Part shown: one piece after another, positions 1-8,537 of the stretch
Position numbering within the stretch: the first letter of the stretch is position 1
Layout of the letters: each line of letters starts with the position of its first letter
NCBI GenBank assembly: GCA_003487805.1
Contig: DNNE01000124.1
Coordinates: 1-9,760, forward strand
DNA from: Blastocatellia bacterium
Lineage (GTDB): Bacteria; Acidobacteriota; Blastocatellia; Pyrinomonadales; Pyrinomonadaceae
Direction: 5' to 3'
Length of the DNA stretch: 9,760 nucleotides
The notes under the pieces: model-generated
Databases searched by the model: none
Seen by the model: only the letters and a program-made list of their open reading frames with translations
Told to the model about the DNA's origin: nothing
Program-made: the position numbers and the translations under genes

Positions 1-79
1 CGGGAGCGATAGCGACCGGGTTTTTCATCAGCAGAAGCCAACGCCCAGGTTACCGATAACCCGGTCGCTATCGCTCCCG
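1..79. repeat. Perfect 22-nt inverted repeat with 35-nt loop
   Basis: Bases 1-22 are the exact reverse complement of bases 58-79. The arms are GC-rich and centred on GCGATAGCGACC, and 35 nt lie between them. The left arm begins at the first base of the window, so the repeat may extend further outside. There is no U-tract immediately after the right arm. It could act as a terminator-like structure for an upstream gene, but the long loop and absent U-run fit a dispersed palindromic intergenic repeat better. That classification is inference, because no second copy is in the window. Confidence 0.8.
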
Positions 80-100
80 GTACTGACTTCACCGCCCCGC

Positions 101-130
101 TTGCTGCTTCGCATCGCCGCGTTACATAAT
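101..130 (+). promoter_or_regulatory. Possible sigma70-type promoter for the DUF2911 gene
   Basis: TTGCTG at 101-106 and CATAAT at 125-130 are separated by 18 nt. The -10 matches the consensus at five of six positions, the -35 only at its TTG. Transcription would start near 137, leaving a leader of roughly 27 nt that contains the AAGGAG ribosome site. This also argues against the longer in-frame start at 101, which would overlap the promoter. Weak evidence, by inspection only. Confidence 0.3.
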
Positions 131-150
131 GCGCGCGAAATCTACAACCC

Positions 151-156
151 AAGGAG
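151..156 (+). promoter_or_regulatory. Shine-Dalgarno AAGGAG deciding the DUF2911 start
   Basis: AAGGAG lies 7 nt before the ATG at 164, which is ideal spacing. It selects this ATG over the in-frame TTG at 101. The protein from 164 begins directly with a signal peptide, which supports the choice. This is the best ribosome binding site seen in the window. Confidence 0.75.
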
Positions 157-163
157 TGCCACC

Positions 164-1123
164 ATGTTTTCTCTCAAACGATTTTCCTTTTTCACTCTCG
201 CAATCGTAATTGCGATTAGTTCCGCCGCTTACGTCAATGCACAACAACCACCGCTGGCTATCAAGCCGATTAGGCCCAGCCAGAAGGCGAGCGTGATGCA
301 GACAATCGGCGTCACCGACATCACCATCACCTACAGCCGTCCGCCGGTGAAGGGCCGCACGATTTTCGCCGACGCCCCGGCCACGATGGAGTCGCGCGCC
401 AAAGGCGAAGCCACGTTGGATAATCAGAACGACCGCAAAGCGGGCGAACCGATTGTTCCCTACAACCACGTATGGCGCGCCGGCGCGAACGAAGCGACGA
501 TGTTTCAGATAACCGATGACGTCTTGATCAACGGACAGCCGTTAAAGGCCGGCACCTACAGTTTGCACACGGTCCCCGGCAAGGACGAGTGGACCATCGT
601 CTTCAATAATGATGCCGGACAATGGGGCAGCTTCCAGTATGACGAGAAGAAAGACGCGCTGCGCGTCAAGACGAAGCCGCAGATGGTCAACGACAATCAG
701 GAATGGCTGGCTTTTAGCTTTGATCCGGTCACTGACAATTCCGCCACGGTGAATCTTCGTTGGGAGAAAGTTCGCGTTCCTTTCACAGTTGAAATAAAGG
801 ACGTTAAGGCCGCCTGGCGCGCGCACGCCGATGCGCTGATCGCTGCCAACCCTACAAACGAAGTGCTGCCGCTTCAGGTCGCGAACACGTATCTAAATCG
901 CGACAAGAACTACGACGAAGCGTTGAAGTTCGTCGAGCAATCGATCAAGATCAAAGAGACCTTTGGAAACCTCTCGAGTAAGGCCAACATACTTTGGGGC
1001 GCAGGCAAAAAGGATGATGCGCTCAAGGTGGCCGACGCAGCCATCGCCAAAGGCAAGGCCGACAAGGCGAACACTGCGAACTTTGAAAAGCGCGTTGCCG
1101 ACATGAAGGCCGGCAAGATGTAA
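164..1123 (+). CDS. Exported DUF2911 protein with C-terminal TPR-like helices
   Basis: The 319-residue product starts at the ATG that follows AAGGAG. Residues 1-26 form a signal peptide (basic MFSLKR, a hydrophobic stretch, then VNA before QQ), so it should be exported. Residues about 44-205 match DUF2911: SRPPVKGRTIF near 58-68, VWRAGANEAT near 103-112, LKAGTYSLHTVPG near 127-139, and QWGSFQYD followed by LRV. The family is common in Bacteroidetes and Acidobacteria and has no established biochemical function. About 25 charged residues (70-97) sit between KGRTIF and VPYNHVWR, where I recall most members having a short linker. Residues about 235-310 read as helical TPR-like repeats (NTYLNRDKNYDEALKFVEQ, then a second WGAGKKDDALKVADAAI), which suggests protein-protein contacts. 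A 30-nt gap separates it from the next gene on the same strand, so it may head a transcript that includes the array. Family assignment is confident; role is unknown. Confidence 0.9.
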   Translation: MFSLKRFSFFTLAIVIAISSAAYVNAQQPPLAIKPIRPSQKASVMQTIGVTDITITYSRPPVKGRTIFADAPATMESRAKGEATLDNQNDRKAGEPIVPYNHVWRAGANEATMFQITDDVLINGQPLKAGTYSLHTVPGKDEWTIVFNNDAGQWGSFQYDEKKDALRVKTKPQMVNDNQEWLAFSFDPVTDNSATVNLRWEKVRVPFTVEIKDVKAAWRAHADALIAANPTNEVLPLQVANTYLNRDKNYDEALKFVEQSIKIKETFGNLSSKANILWGAGKKDDALKVADAAIAKGKADKANTANFEKRVADMKAGKM

Positions 1124-1153
1124 ACCGACTTCCTCGCTGAAAGTTAGGATCGC

Positions 1154-1774
1154 GTGAGAACGTTGGCCCGACTGGTGTTGTTTGGAGCGCTTGCCTGCGG
1201 CTCTGCAGTGTCGCAGGAAGCATCAACACCGGCCGGGCCGCCTAATATTCAAGTCATCTCGCGGAGTTGGGTGCACTTCGTGTTCAAAACGAAGCCACCG
1301 CCTACGGTTCCAAACAGTCAAACCGTCGAACGCTCGGATACGCACCCGCTGGCGTCAATTGACCCGACACCCAAGGTCACTGGGACTAATCCACCGCGAC
1401 AGATCTATGTTTACTCGGCAGAGATACTCAATGCGGGACCCGGAGACATCAACGCCCTGAGTTGGGATTACTTATTCACTGACCCGATGACGCACAACGA
1501 ATTAAAAAGGCAGACAGGCTTTAGTGTCGGAAAGATTCACGTCAATCAAAAAAAGAAACTGCTGATCAGAACACCATCTTCACCGCCCAAGGTGATTAGC
1601 GCAGGATCGATGAATGCCAACGGCTCGCCATTCGATGAACACGTATCGATCCAATGTATTCTGTTCGCAGATGGTTCGTTCTGGGAGAACCCGGAGAGAA
1701 AAGGAATTTCGTGTGAGAAGCTGCGCATTGTGCAGCGCGGCCCCGTAAAGAGCAGTAATGAAATAATAGGTTGA
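1154..1774 (+). CDS. Exported small protein of unnamed family, array member 1 (type A)
   Basis: I do not recognise a named family. The 206-residue product starts at GTG 1154, with a modest TAGGA at 1145-1149. Residues 1-20 look like a signal peptide with likely cleavage after AVS, before QE. The mature part seems to be a small beta-rich domain. Landmarks are IYVYSAEILNAG (84-95), SWDYLFTDP (103-111), NELKRQ (115-120), SSPPKV (142-147), SPFDEHVSIQC (158-168) and LFADGSFWENP (170-180), with Cys168 and Cys187 separated by 18 residues. The same landmarks recur in the next three genes and in a remnant at 2542-2664, so this belongs to a tandem paralogue array. The conserved cysteine pair in an exported protein suggests a disulfide (inference). 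Only 4 nt separate its stop from the next ATG, which points to cotranscription. Closest in type to the member at 3348-3968. Confidence 0.85.
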   Translation: MRTLARLVLFGALACGSAVSQEASTPAGPPNIQVISRSWVHFVFKTKPPPTVPNSQTVERSDTHPLASIDPTPKVTGTNPPRQIYVYSAEILNAGPGDINALSWDYLFTDPMTHNELKRQTGFSVGKIHVNQKKKLLIRTPSSPPKVISAGSMNANGSPFDEHVSIQCILFADGSFWENPERKGISCEKLRIVQRGPVKSSNEIIG

Positions 1775-1778
1775 ATCC

Positions 1779-2476
1779 ATGGCGGCGAAATCCTTCCAAC
1801 TTCTGAGCGTTGTGCGCGGCACATGGCTGTTGAGTTTTTGCCTGGGCTTATTTTGCTCCGTCACAATTTCCGCGCAATCGACTTCCACTTCTAATCAACC
1901 GCCCGGCGTGTCGGTGCTCGAGTGCAAATGGGAAAAGGTCCGCCGGCGTGACATGAGTACGCCCGTGATTGCATCACCTAAGGTTGATGACAACACGGGA
2001 CAAGTAATGCCGCTCACGACAACTCGGAGTTGCGTCGCACGAACGTCAGTGTGCCCGTCGAAGTCTCGGATAAGGCGAGACGCGATGACGAAAAGTTGAT
2101 GTATAGCTACTCTTATTCGATCAAGGTGAGTAACGCCGGGGCAAAGAAGGTTCGATCGATGGCCTGGGATTACGTGTTCAGCGATCCGGGAACCAGGAAT
2201 GAGTTGAAGCGCCACTCCTTCCGCAGCTTTGAGCAGGTGAGCGTCGGTGAAACAAAGTGGATCCGCCTGGAACATTCACCCTTTAATCCCCCACAGATGG
2301 TTACGCTCGAAGGCTTGAAGAAGGATCAACGTTCGCCATTCGATGAACGAATCGAAATCAAGTGCCTGCTTTATACTGACGGTACCGGGTGGCGTTCGTC
2401 GGACGATGAGCCGAAAACCTGCGACGATCTGGTGAAGTTCACGCTTCATCCGCCTGGCCCCTTCGTTCGCCATTAA
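1779..2476 (+). pseudogene. Array member 2 (type B), broken by a frameshift
   Basis: Two frames together encode one paralogue. The first frame runs from ATG 1779 to a TGA at 2097-2099. It gives a signal peptide (hydrophobic core WLLSFCLGLFCSVTISA) and then NQPPGVSVLECKWEK, which matches NQPPGVTVLEWRWEK of the gene at 2732. The second frame continues to 2476 with YSIKVSNAGAKKV, AWDYVFSDP, GLKKDQRSPFDERIEIKC and TDGTGW, again close to that gene, and keeps the Cys-x18-Cys pair. The shift lies between 1991 (after two stops in the downstream frame) and 2096, and corresponds to a net loss of one base or gain of two. The downstream part has no signal peptide, so it is unlikely to be a separate gene despite the TGATG stop-start overlap at 2097-2101. 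It may be a recent pseudogene, a sequencing error, or, less likely, a -1 recoding site at AAAAG just before the TGA. Confidence 0.8.
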
Positions 2477-2541
2477 CGCCCACCTTTTTCGGGGCGCCAA
2501 CTTTGATATTAAGACTAACCAGAGTTGCGATAGTTTGGTGT

Positions 2542-2664
2542 TCCTACGAAGAGCGTGTGGATACTCGCTGCGTGGTGTTCGCCCACGGAGCTTCGTGGCA
2601 GAAGCCCGAAACCAAAAATAATGCATGCGATAACCTGCAAAACTGGAAGACGGGCCGCAAGTAA
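2542..2664 (+). pseudogene. C-terminal remnant of a type A-like array member
   Basis: The frame reading SYEERVDTRC and then VVFAHGASWQKPETKNNACDNL to a TAA at 2662-2664 matches the C-terminal part of the array proteins. Compare LYEVQVVIQC then VLFADGLMWANP in the gene at 3348, and QCILFADGSFWENP in the gene at 1154. The two cysteines are again exactly 18 residues apart. The WQKP/WENP/WANP likeness puts it nearer type A than type B. Upstream, only about 65 nt separate it from the stop of member 2, and nothing there resembles the N-terminal half or a signal peptide. The frame itself stays open but does not align convincingly. It therefore looks like the tail of a deleted gene copy. Confidence 0.7.
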
Positions 2665-2731
2665 AAGATCGCCCTCTCCGCAACCTCAAAAGCATGCTGA
2701 TTCAAGTAATGCAGCATTTGAGCTTCGCATC

Positions 2732-3319
2732 ATGCGTTTGTTGCTTGGTCTCTGCATGGGCCTTTTGTGCGTTGCGTCCGTTTCCACGCAAACGACGACC
2801 ACCGCTAATCAGCCGCCGGGCGTGACCGTGCTCGAATGGAGATGGGAGAAGCATACGTCCAACGGCCTGGAGTACCCCCGGCCACCTCCACCGCCCGTGG
2901 GCCTGCCCAATGAACCGGTGCCTGATCGCCCATTCATTTGGCCTGCGGGAGGCACCTCATACTTCTATTATGTTCAGATCAAGAATGAAGGAGCTAAGGT
3001 GATCGGATCGATGGCCCTCGATTACGTATTCAACGATCTCGACAGCAAGGCAGAGTTGGGACGACGTTCGTTGAATACCTTTGAGAAGATCGATCTGAAT
3101 AAGACAAAATGGCTCGAGGTAAGGGCGGTGCGCTCAGGCCCGCCGAAGGTCGCGACCATTGAGGGGCTCAAGAAAGATCGCCGCTCGCCATTCGATGAAC
3201 GGATCGAAATTAAGTGCGTTCTTTATGCTGACGGTACGGGCTGGAAGGCGGCGAATGCCGACTCGAAAACATGTGAGGAACTTGTGAGGCTGACGCTGCA
3301 TCCCGACGCGCGGCGGTGA
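2732..3319 (+). CDS. Exported small protein of unnamed family, array member 3 (type B)
   Basis: Function unknown. From ATG 2732 the 195-residue product opens with a classic signal peptide (MRLLLGLCMGLLCVASVST before QT). The frame is open further upstream to 2555, but that stretch overlaps the remnant at 2542-2664 and has no signal character, so 2732 is preferred although no good Shine-Dalgarno precedes it. The mature protein has NQPPGVTVLEWRWEK (26-40), a proline run (PRPPPPP, 49-55), YFYYVQIKNEG (77-87), DYVFNDL (97-103), GLKKDRRSPFDERIEIKC (145-162) and YADGTGW (165-171). Cys162 and Cys181 are 18 residues apart. It is the intact counterpart of the frameshifted gene at 1779. The shared DNA around SPFDE (17 nt identical to member 1 at 1624-1640 and 3184-3200) suggests fairly recent duplication or gene conversion. 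The polyproline linker differs from the other copies. Confidence 0.85.
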   Translation: MRLLLGLCMGLLCVASVSTQTTTTANQPPGVTVLEWRWEKHTSNGLEYPRPPPPPVGLPNEPVPDRPFIWPAGGTSYFYYVQIKNEGAKVIGSMALDYVFNDLDSKAELGRRSLNTFEKIDLNKTKWLEVRAVRSGPPKVATIEGLKKDRRSPFDERIEIKCVLYADGTGWKAANADSKTCEELVRLTLHPDARR

Positions 3320-3347
3320 TAACAACAAGTCTGGTTGGTAACGAACA

Positions 3348-3968
3348 ATGAAAACCATCGCGCTCCAAATCGTCTATGCGTTGGCGTGGTTAACCATTAC
3401 GGCTTCACCGCCACAGGATCCGCCTAAGTCAGCCCCTGATCTGGAGATAGTCTCCACCAAATGGACCAGGGTTGCTAACGGCACCGTTTTAGACCCCGGC
3501 GGACCCGGTCAAACGATTCAGCGTGAAGGCAAGGCTAACGATCCGATGCCCGTCATAGTTCCTAATCCAAACATTACGAGAAGAATCCGCGGTCTTACTT
3601 ACTATGTTTACTCAGCCAGGATAATCAATCACGGAGCGAAAGACATAAAGGGGCTGGCGTGGGACTACGTTTTCAAAGACAAAACCACCCACGAAGAGTT
3701 AAAGCGGCAATCGGGTGCCAGCGCGGTCGGACTGCGTCATAATCAGAAAACAACTGTGAAGATATTCTCAGCTTCTTCGCCGCCGAAGACGGTCGATGCC
3801 GGCGCGATCGGCGCAGGTGGTTCGCTTTATGAAGTGCAGGTTGTCATTCAATGCGTTCTGTTTGCCGATGGTCTGATGTGGGCAAATCCGCAGGCCCAAA
3901 CTGATTTGTGCGAGCGAGCGCGACCTCGCCTCAAAAGTCGGCTAGGGTCAAGGCCGATATTTTGGTAG
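3348..3968 (+). CDS. Exported small protein of unnamed family, array member 4 (type A)
   Basis: The 206-residue product from ATG 3348 begins with a short hydrophobic leader (MKTIALQIVYALAWLTITAS) and a proline-rich start to the mature chain. Landmarks match member 1 in order and spacing: YYVYSARIINHGAKDI (85-100), AWDYVFKD (104-111), EELKRQSG (116-123), SASSPPK (141-147), YEVQVVIQC (161-169) and VLFADGLMWANP (170-181), with Cys169 and Cys188 18 residues apart. It has the same length as member 1. The tail is unusually basic (RARPRLKSRLGSRP, 190-203), which none of the other copies shares. No strong ribosome site is visible. It lies 28 nt after member 3 on the same strand and closes the array. 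Probably a periplasmic or secreted beta-sandwich (inference); no ligand or activity can be assigned. Confidence 0.85.
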   Translation: MKTIALQIVYALAWLTITASPPQDPPKSAPDLEIVSTKWTRVANGTVLDPGGPGQTIQREGKANDPMPVIVPNPNITRRIRGLTYYVYSARIINHGAKDIKGLAWDYVFKDKTTHEELKRQSGASAVGLRHNQKTTVKIFSASSPPKTVDAGAIGAGGSLYEVQVVIQCVLFADGLMWANPQAQTDLCERARPRLKSRLGSRPIFW

Positions 3969-3973
3969 ACAAC

Positions 3974-4012
3974 CAGGCGAGCGCCTGCGGCAAATGATTG
4001 GCGCGCCGCCAA
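3974..4012. repeat. Two small hairpins between array and peptidase gene
   Basis: CAGGCG/CGCCTG (3974-3979, 3982-3987) and TTGGCG/CGCCAA (3998-4003, 4007-4012) form two short GC-rich hairpins just after the last array gene. They could weaken read-through into the peptidase gene, but there is no U-tract, so a Rho-independent terminator is not supported. Otherwise I see nothing in 3969-4103. Confidence 0.3.
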
Positions 4013-4103
4013 ATTCTCAGTCCGGCCTTGAAGATTTGCCCTTCAATCCATAGTCTTTACACCTTGCGCTCGTCCGAGCATGCTGAATATTCGCCGAATC
4101 AAA

Positions 4104-6590
<2,487 letters not shown>

Positions 6591-6654
6591 ACTAATAGCC
6601 TCTGAGAAATCGTTAGGGCGTCGTTTGGAAGTGCTATTGTTTTGATGGCAGCAT

Positions 6655-6720
6655 ACGATCCACGAAATCACACGAAGCGTCACGAAACACTAGCCTTTTT
6701 CGTGTTGTTTCGTGGATCGT
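6655..6720. repeat. Inverted repeat with CACGAA/TTCGTG motifs
   Basis: Bases 6655-6676 and 6699-6720 are reverse complements at 20 of 22 positions, with a 22-nt loop that itself contains another CACGAAA. The CACGAAA units recur three times on one side (6661, 6681, and a variant at 6671). From general knowledge, similar CACGAA/TTCGTG palindromes occur dispersed between genes in many environmental bacteria, without a known function. It sits in the 190-nt spacer between the peptidase and the VWFA gene. No U-tract is present. The in-frame GTG at 6712 lies inside the right arm, which makes that upstream start for the VWFA gene unlikely. Confidence 0.75.
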
Positions 6721-6780
6721 CCTTATCGTATTAACCAAAGAATGGCTGCTCTGATTGAGACTGTCCCACTAGTGAAGAGT

Positions 6781-8430
6781 ATGTATTGTCGTTTGCTCCC
6801 GCCATTTCGTCCGCCCCTCGTGGCCCTGCTGCTTCTGGTCGCCGCGGCTTCCGCGTTCGCCCAAACCAGGTGCCTAACTGCGGACGAAATCAAGCGGGTC
6901 AGCGATCAGGTTGCTGCGAACGACACTCGACCGTTCAATAAGAAGTTGAGCGACGACTTAATCAAACTTTCCGCAAAGCAGCAGCAGCGCCTTCAGGACA
7001 ATGTTACCGACAACAAATCGGGTAATACACTCATTGACACTATTAGAAAGTCGCGCGAAAAGAATACCAACGATCTGTGTGCGATCGTGAAGCAGTATGG
7101 TTGGCCCACGCGCGACCTGGTTGGCGATGAGGGCGCGCGGGCCGCGTTTTTCCTGTTGCGAAACAGCTCTACGTCGGAGCTGCAACGCGATCTGCTGCCG
7201 GTAATCATCGCGGCAGTCAAAAAGGGTGAGATCACTAAGGCGGCATTCGCTACCTATATCGATCGACTCCGCTTGAATGCGGGTCTGAAGCAAGTCTTCG
7301 GAACGCAGGCGACGATTTTGAATGACTTTCTGGTTTTGTTCCCCATCACCGACGAGATTCACGTAGACGCTCGCCGGAAACAATACGACCTGCCGCCGCT
7401 CCGAGAGTATCTGCGTGGATTGGAAAAGCTTTATCGACTGCCGCTCATCAAATCAACCGGGACGCTGACTAATTCCTTTTCTGATCAGTCGCAGATCTCG
7501 ATTGCTCGCGCGACCGACTCGGAATTATTAAGCGCTTCATCGAACGACGATGTGGACGTGGTGCGCGTTGAGACAAATCTCGTCAGTCTGAACGTCAGCA
7601 TTTACGCGACCAAACTGAGAACGGAAGTTGCGAAACTCGAGCAGAAAGATTTTACGATCACCGAAGATGGGCATCCGCAGGAGATAAGCTTTTTTGCTAC
7701 GACTGAGGTTCCCTTCGATCTCGTGCTGCTGCTCGATTTGTCGGGTTCGACTGCTGATAAGCGTGACCTGATTCGCAAATCAACCAGGAAATTTATCGAT
7801 GCAGCGCGCCCCACGGATCGCATTGCCATCGTCACTTTTGCCGACGACTTTTGGATTGTGTCGCCACTTACCATGGACCGCGAGAAGCTTTTCTCGGCTG
7901 CAAAGCAAATCAGCGGCGGTGGCGGCTCGCGCGTGTGGGACGCGCTTGAATTTACTCTCGATCAGGTCCTGGGATCCGCGACTTCTCCGCGCCGGCGCGC
8001 GGTTGTGTTTATGACCGATGGTGTGGACAACGCGCTACAGGGCGGCACAGCCGGATCGTCGATTAGCTATGCGGAGCTTTTGGAATCAGTTCGCAAGCAT
8101 GATGCCTTGATCGTCCCTATTTATCTCGATACCGAAGACCGGGATCGCGACTCATTTTTAGGTGACATGGGACGCCGAACGTATGAAAATGCGCGGAACA
8201 CCCTGGGGGTGCTGGCGTACGAGAGCGGCGGACTCTATTACAGCGCGCGCAAGGTAGAAGACTTAAACGGCGTTTACGAACAGGTGATCGAAGATCTGAG
8301 TAAGGTGTACAGTCTGGGTTATCGCTCCACCAATGAGAAGCGCGATGGTTCATGGCGAACAGTGAACGTCGAAATAACCGCTCATTCGGATTTGAAAACG
8401 CGGGCGCGACCGGGATATTACGCGAAGTGA
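6781..8430 (+). CDS. Exported DUF6624-VWFA fusion protein
   Basis: A 549-residue product from ATG 6781 (GAAGAG just upstream). ATG 6742 and GTG 6712 are in frame, but they lengthen the N-terminus ahead of an obvious signal peptide (ALLLLVAAASAFA before QT). Residues about 95-220 match DUF6624: YGWPTRDLVG, LQRDLLPVIIAAVKKGE, YIDRLRLNAGLKQVFGTQ, PITDEIHVDARRK, LPPLREYL. Where DUF6624 members that I recall have a Q-H pair, this one has R-N (residues 127-128). Residues about 258-549 form a VWFA module of the kind defined in Acidobacteria (TIGR03436-like): RVETNLVSLNVSI, KDFTITEDG, then VLLLDLSGS with MIDAS residues Asp319, Ser321 and Ser323, a GGSRVWDAL segment with Ser in place of the usual Thr, and MTDGVDN with Asp413. 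The chain ends RARPGYY, typical of the family. VWFA domains bind metal-dependent protein ligands; DUF6624 has no known activity. Probably periplasmic or surface-associated; partner unknown. Confidence 0.9.
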   Translation: MYCRLLPPFRPPLVALLLLVAAASAFAQTRCLTADEIKRVSDQVAANDTRPFNKKLSDDLIKLSAKQQQRLQDNVTDNKSGNTLIDTIRKSREKNTNDLCAIVKQYGWPTRDLVGDEGARAAFFLLRNSSTSELQRDLLPVIIAAVKKGEITKAAFATYIDRLRLNAGLKQVFGTQATILNDFLVLFPITDEIHVDARRKQYDLPPLREYLRGLEKLYRLPLIKSTGTLTNSFSDQSQISIARATDSELLSASSNDDVDVVRVETNLVSLNVSIYATKLRTEVAKLEQKDFTITEDGHPQEISFFATTEVPFDLVLLLDLSGSTADKRDLIRKSTRKFIDAARPTDRIAIVTFADDFWIVSPLTMDREKLFSAAKQISGGGGSRVWDALEFTLDQVLGSATSPRRRAVVFMTDGVDNALQGGTAGSSISYAELLESVRKHDALIVPIYLDTEDRDRDSFLGDMGRRTYENARNTLGVLAYESGGLYYSARKVEDLNGVYEQVIEDLSKVYSLGYRSTNEKRDGSWRTVNVEITAHSDLKTRARPGYYAK

Positions 8431-8442
8431 ATAATGACCTGA

Positions 8443-8506
8443 CAGGATTTACATGATTGACATGATTAGGAATCAAAACCTTATCCTGTGAATCTTGTTA
8501 ATCCTG
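8443..8506. repeat. Imperfect inverted repeat (CAGGAT/ATCCTG type)
   Basis: Bases 8443-8466 and 8483-8506 are reverse complements at 20 of 24 positions, with a 16-nt loop. The left arm also contains ACATGATT twice in near-tandem (GATTTACATGATTGACATGA). It starts 12 nt after the stop of the VWFA gene. Dispersed intergenic palindromes built on this CAGGATTTACATGAT theme are frequent in environmental bacterial genomes by general knowledge. It could also form a stem at the 3' end of the VWFA transcript and stabilise or terminate it. No U-run follows the stem. Confidence 0.7.
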
Positions 8507-8537
8507 ACTGATTAATATTTGTCCGCGCTTATAGGTT

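Noticed and set aside
1192..1198. Lipobox in array member 1 (ALAC around residue 15)
   Set aside because: The -3 residue is Ala rather than Leu/Val/Ile, and no equivalent Cys occurs in members 3 and 4 at that place. Ordinary signal peptidase I cleavage fits better.
1182..1460. Second plus-strand frame within array member 1
   Set aside because: It overlaps member 1 in another frame, is Arg-rich, and lacks any paralogue or motif.
2030..2476. Separate gene starting at TTG 2030
   Set aside because: It has no signal peptide or ribosome site, and its sequence is the C-terminal half of the paralogue whose N-terminal half is encoded in the other frame from 1779.
2555..2731. N-terminal extension of array member 3 from GTG 2555
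   Set aside because: The extension overlaps in another frame the remnant with conserved array motifs, and it would bury the obvious signal peptide that begins at 2732.
6712..6780. Longer start of the VWFA gene at GTG 6712 or ATG 6742
   Set aside because: The GTG is inside an inverted repeat, and both add residues in front of a good signal peptide. The 6742 start cannot be fully excluded.
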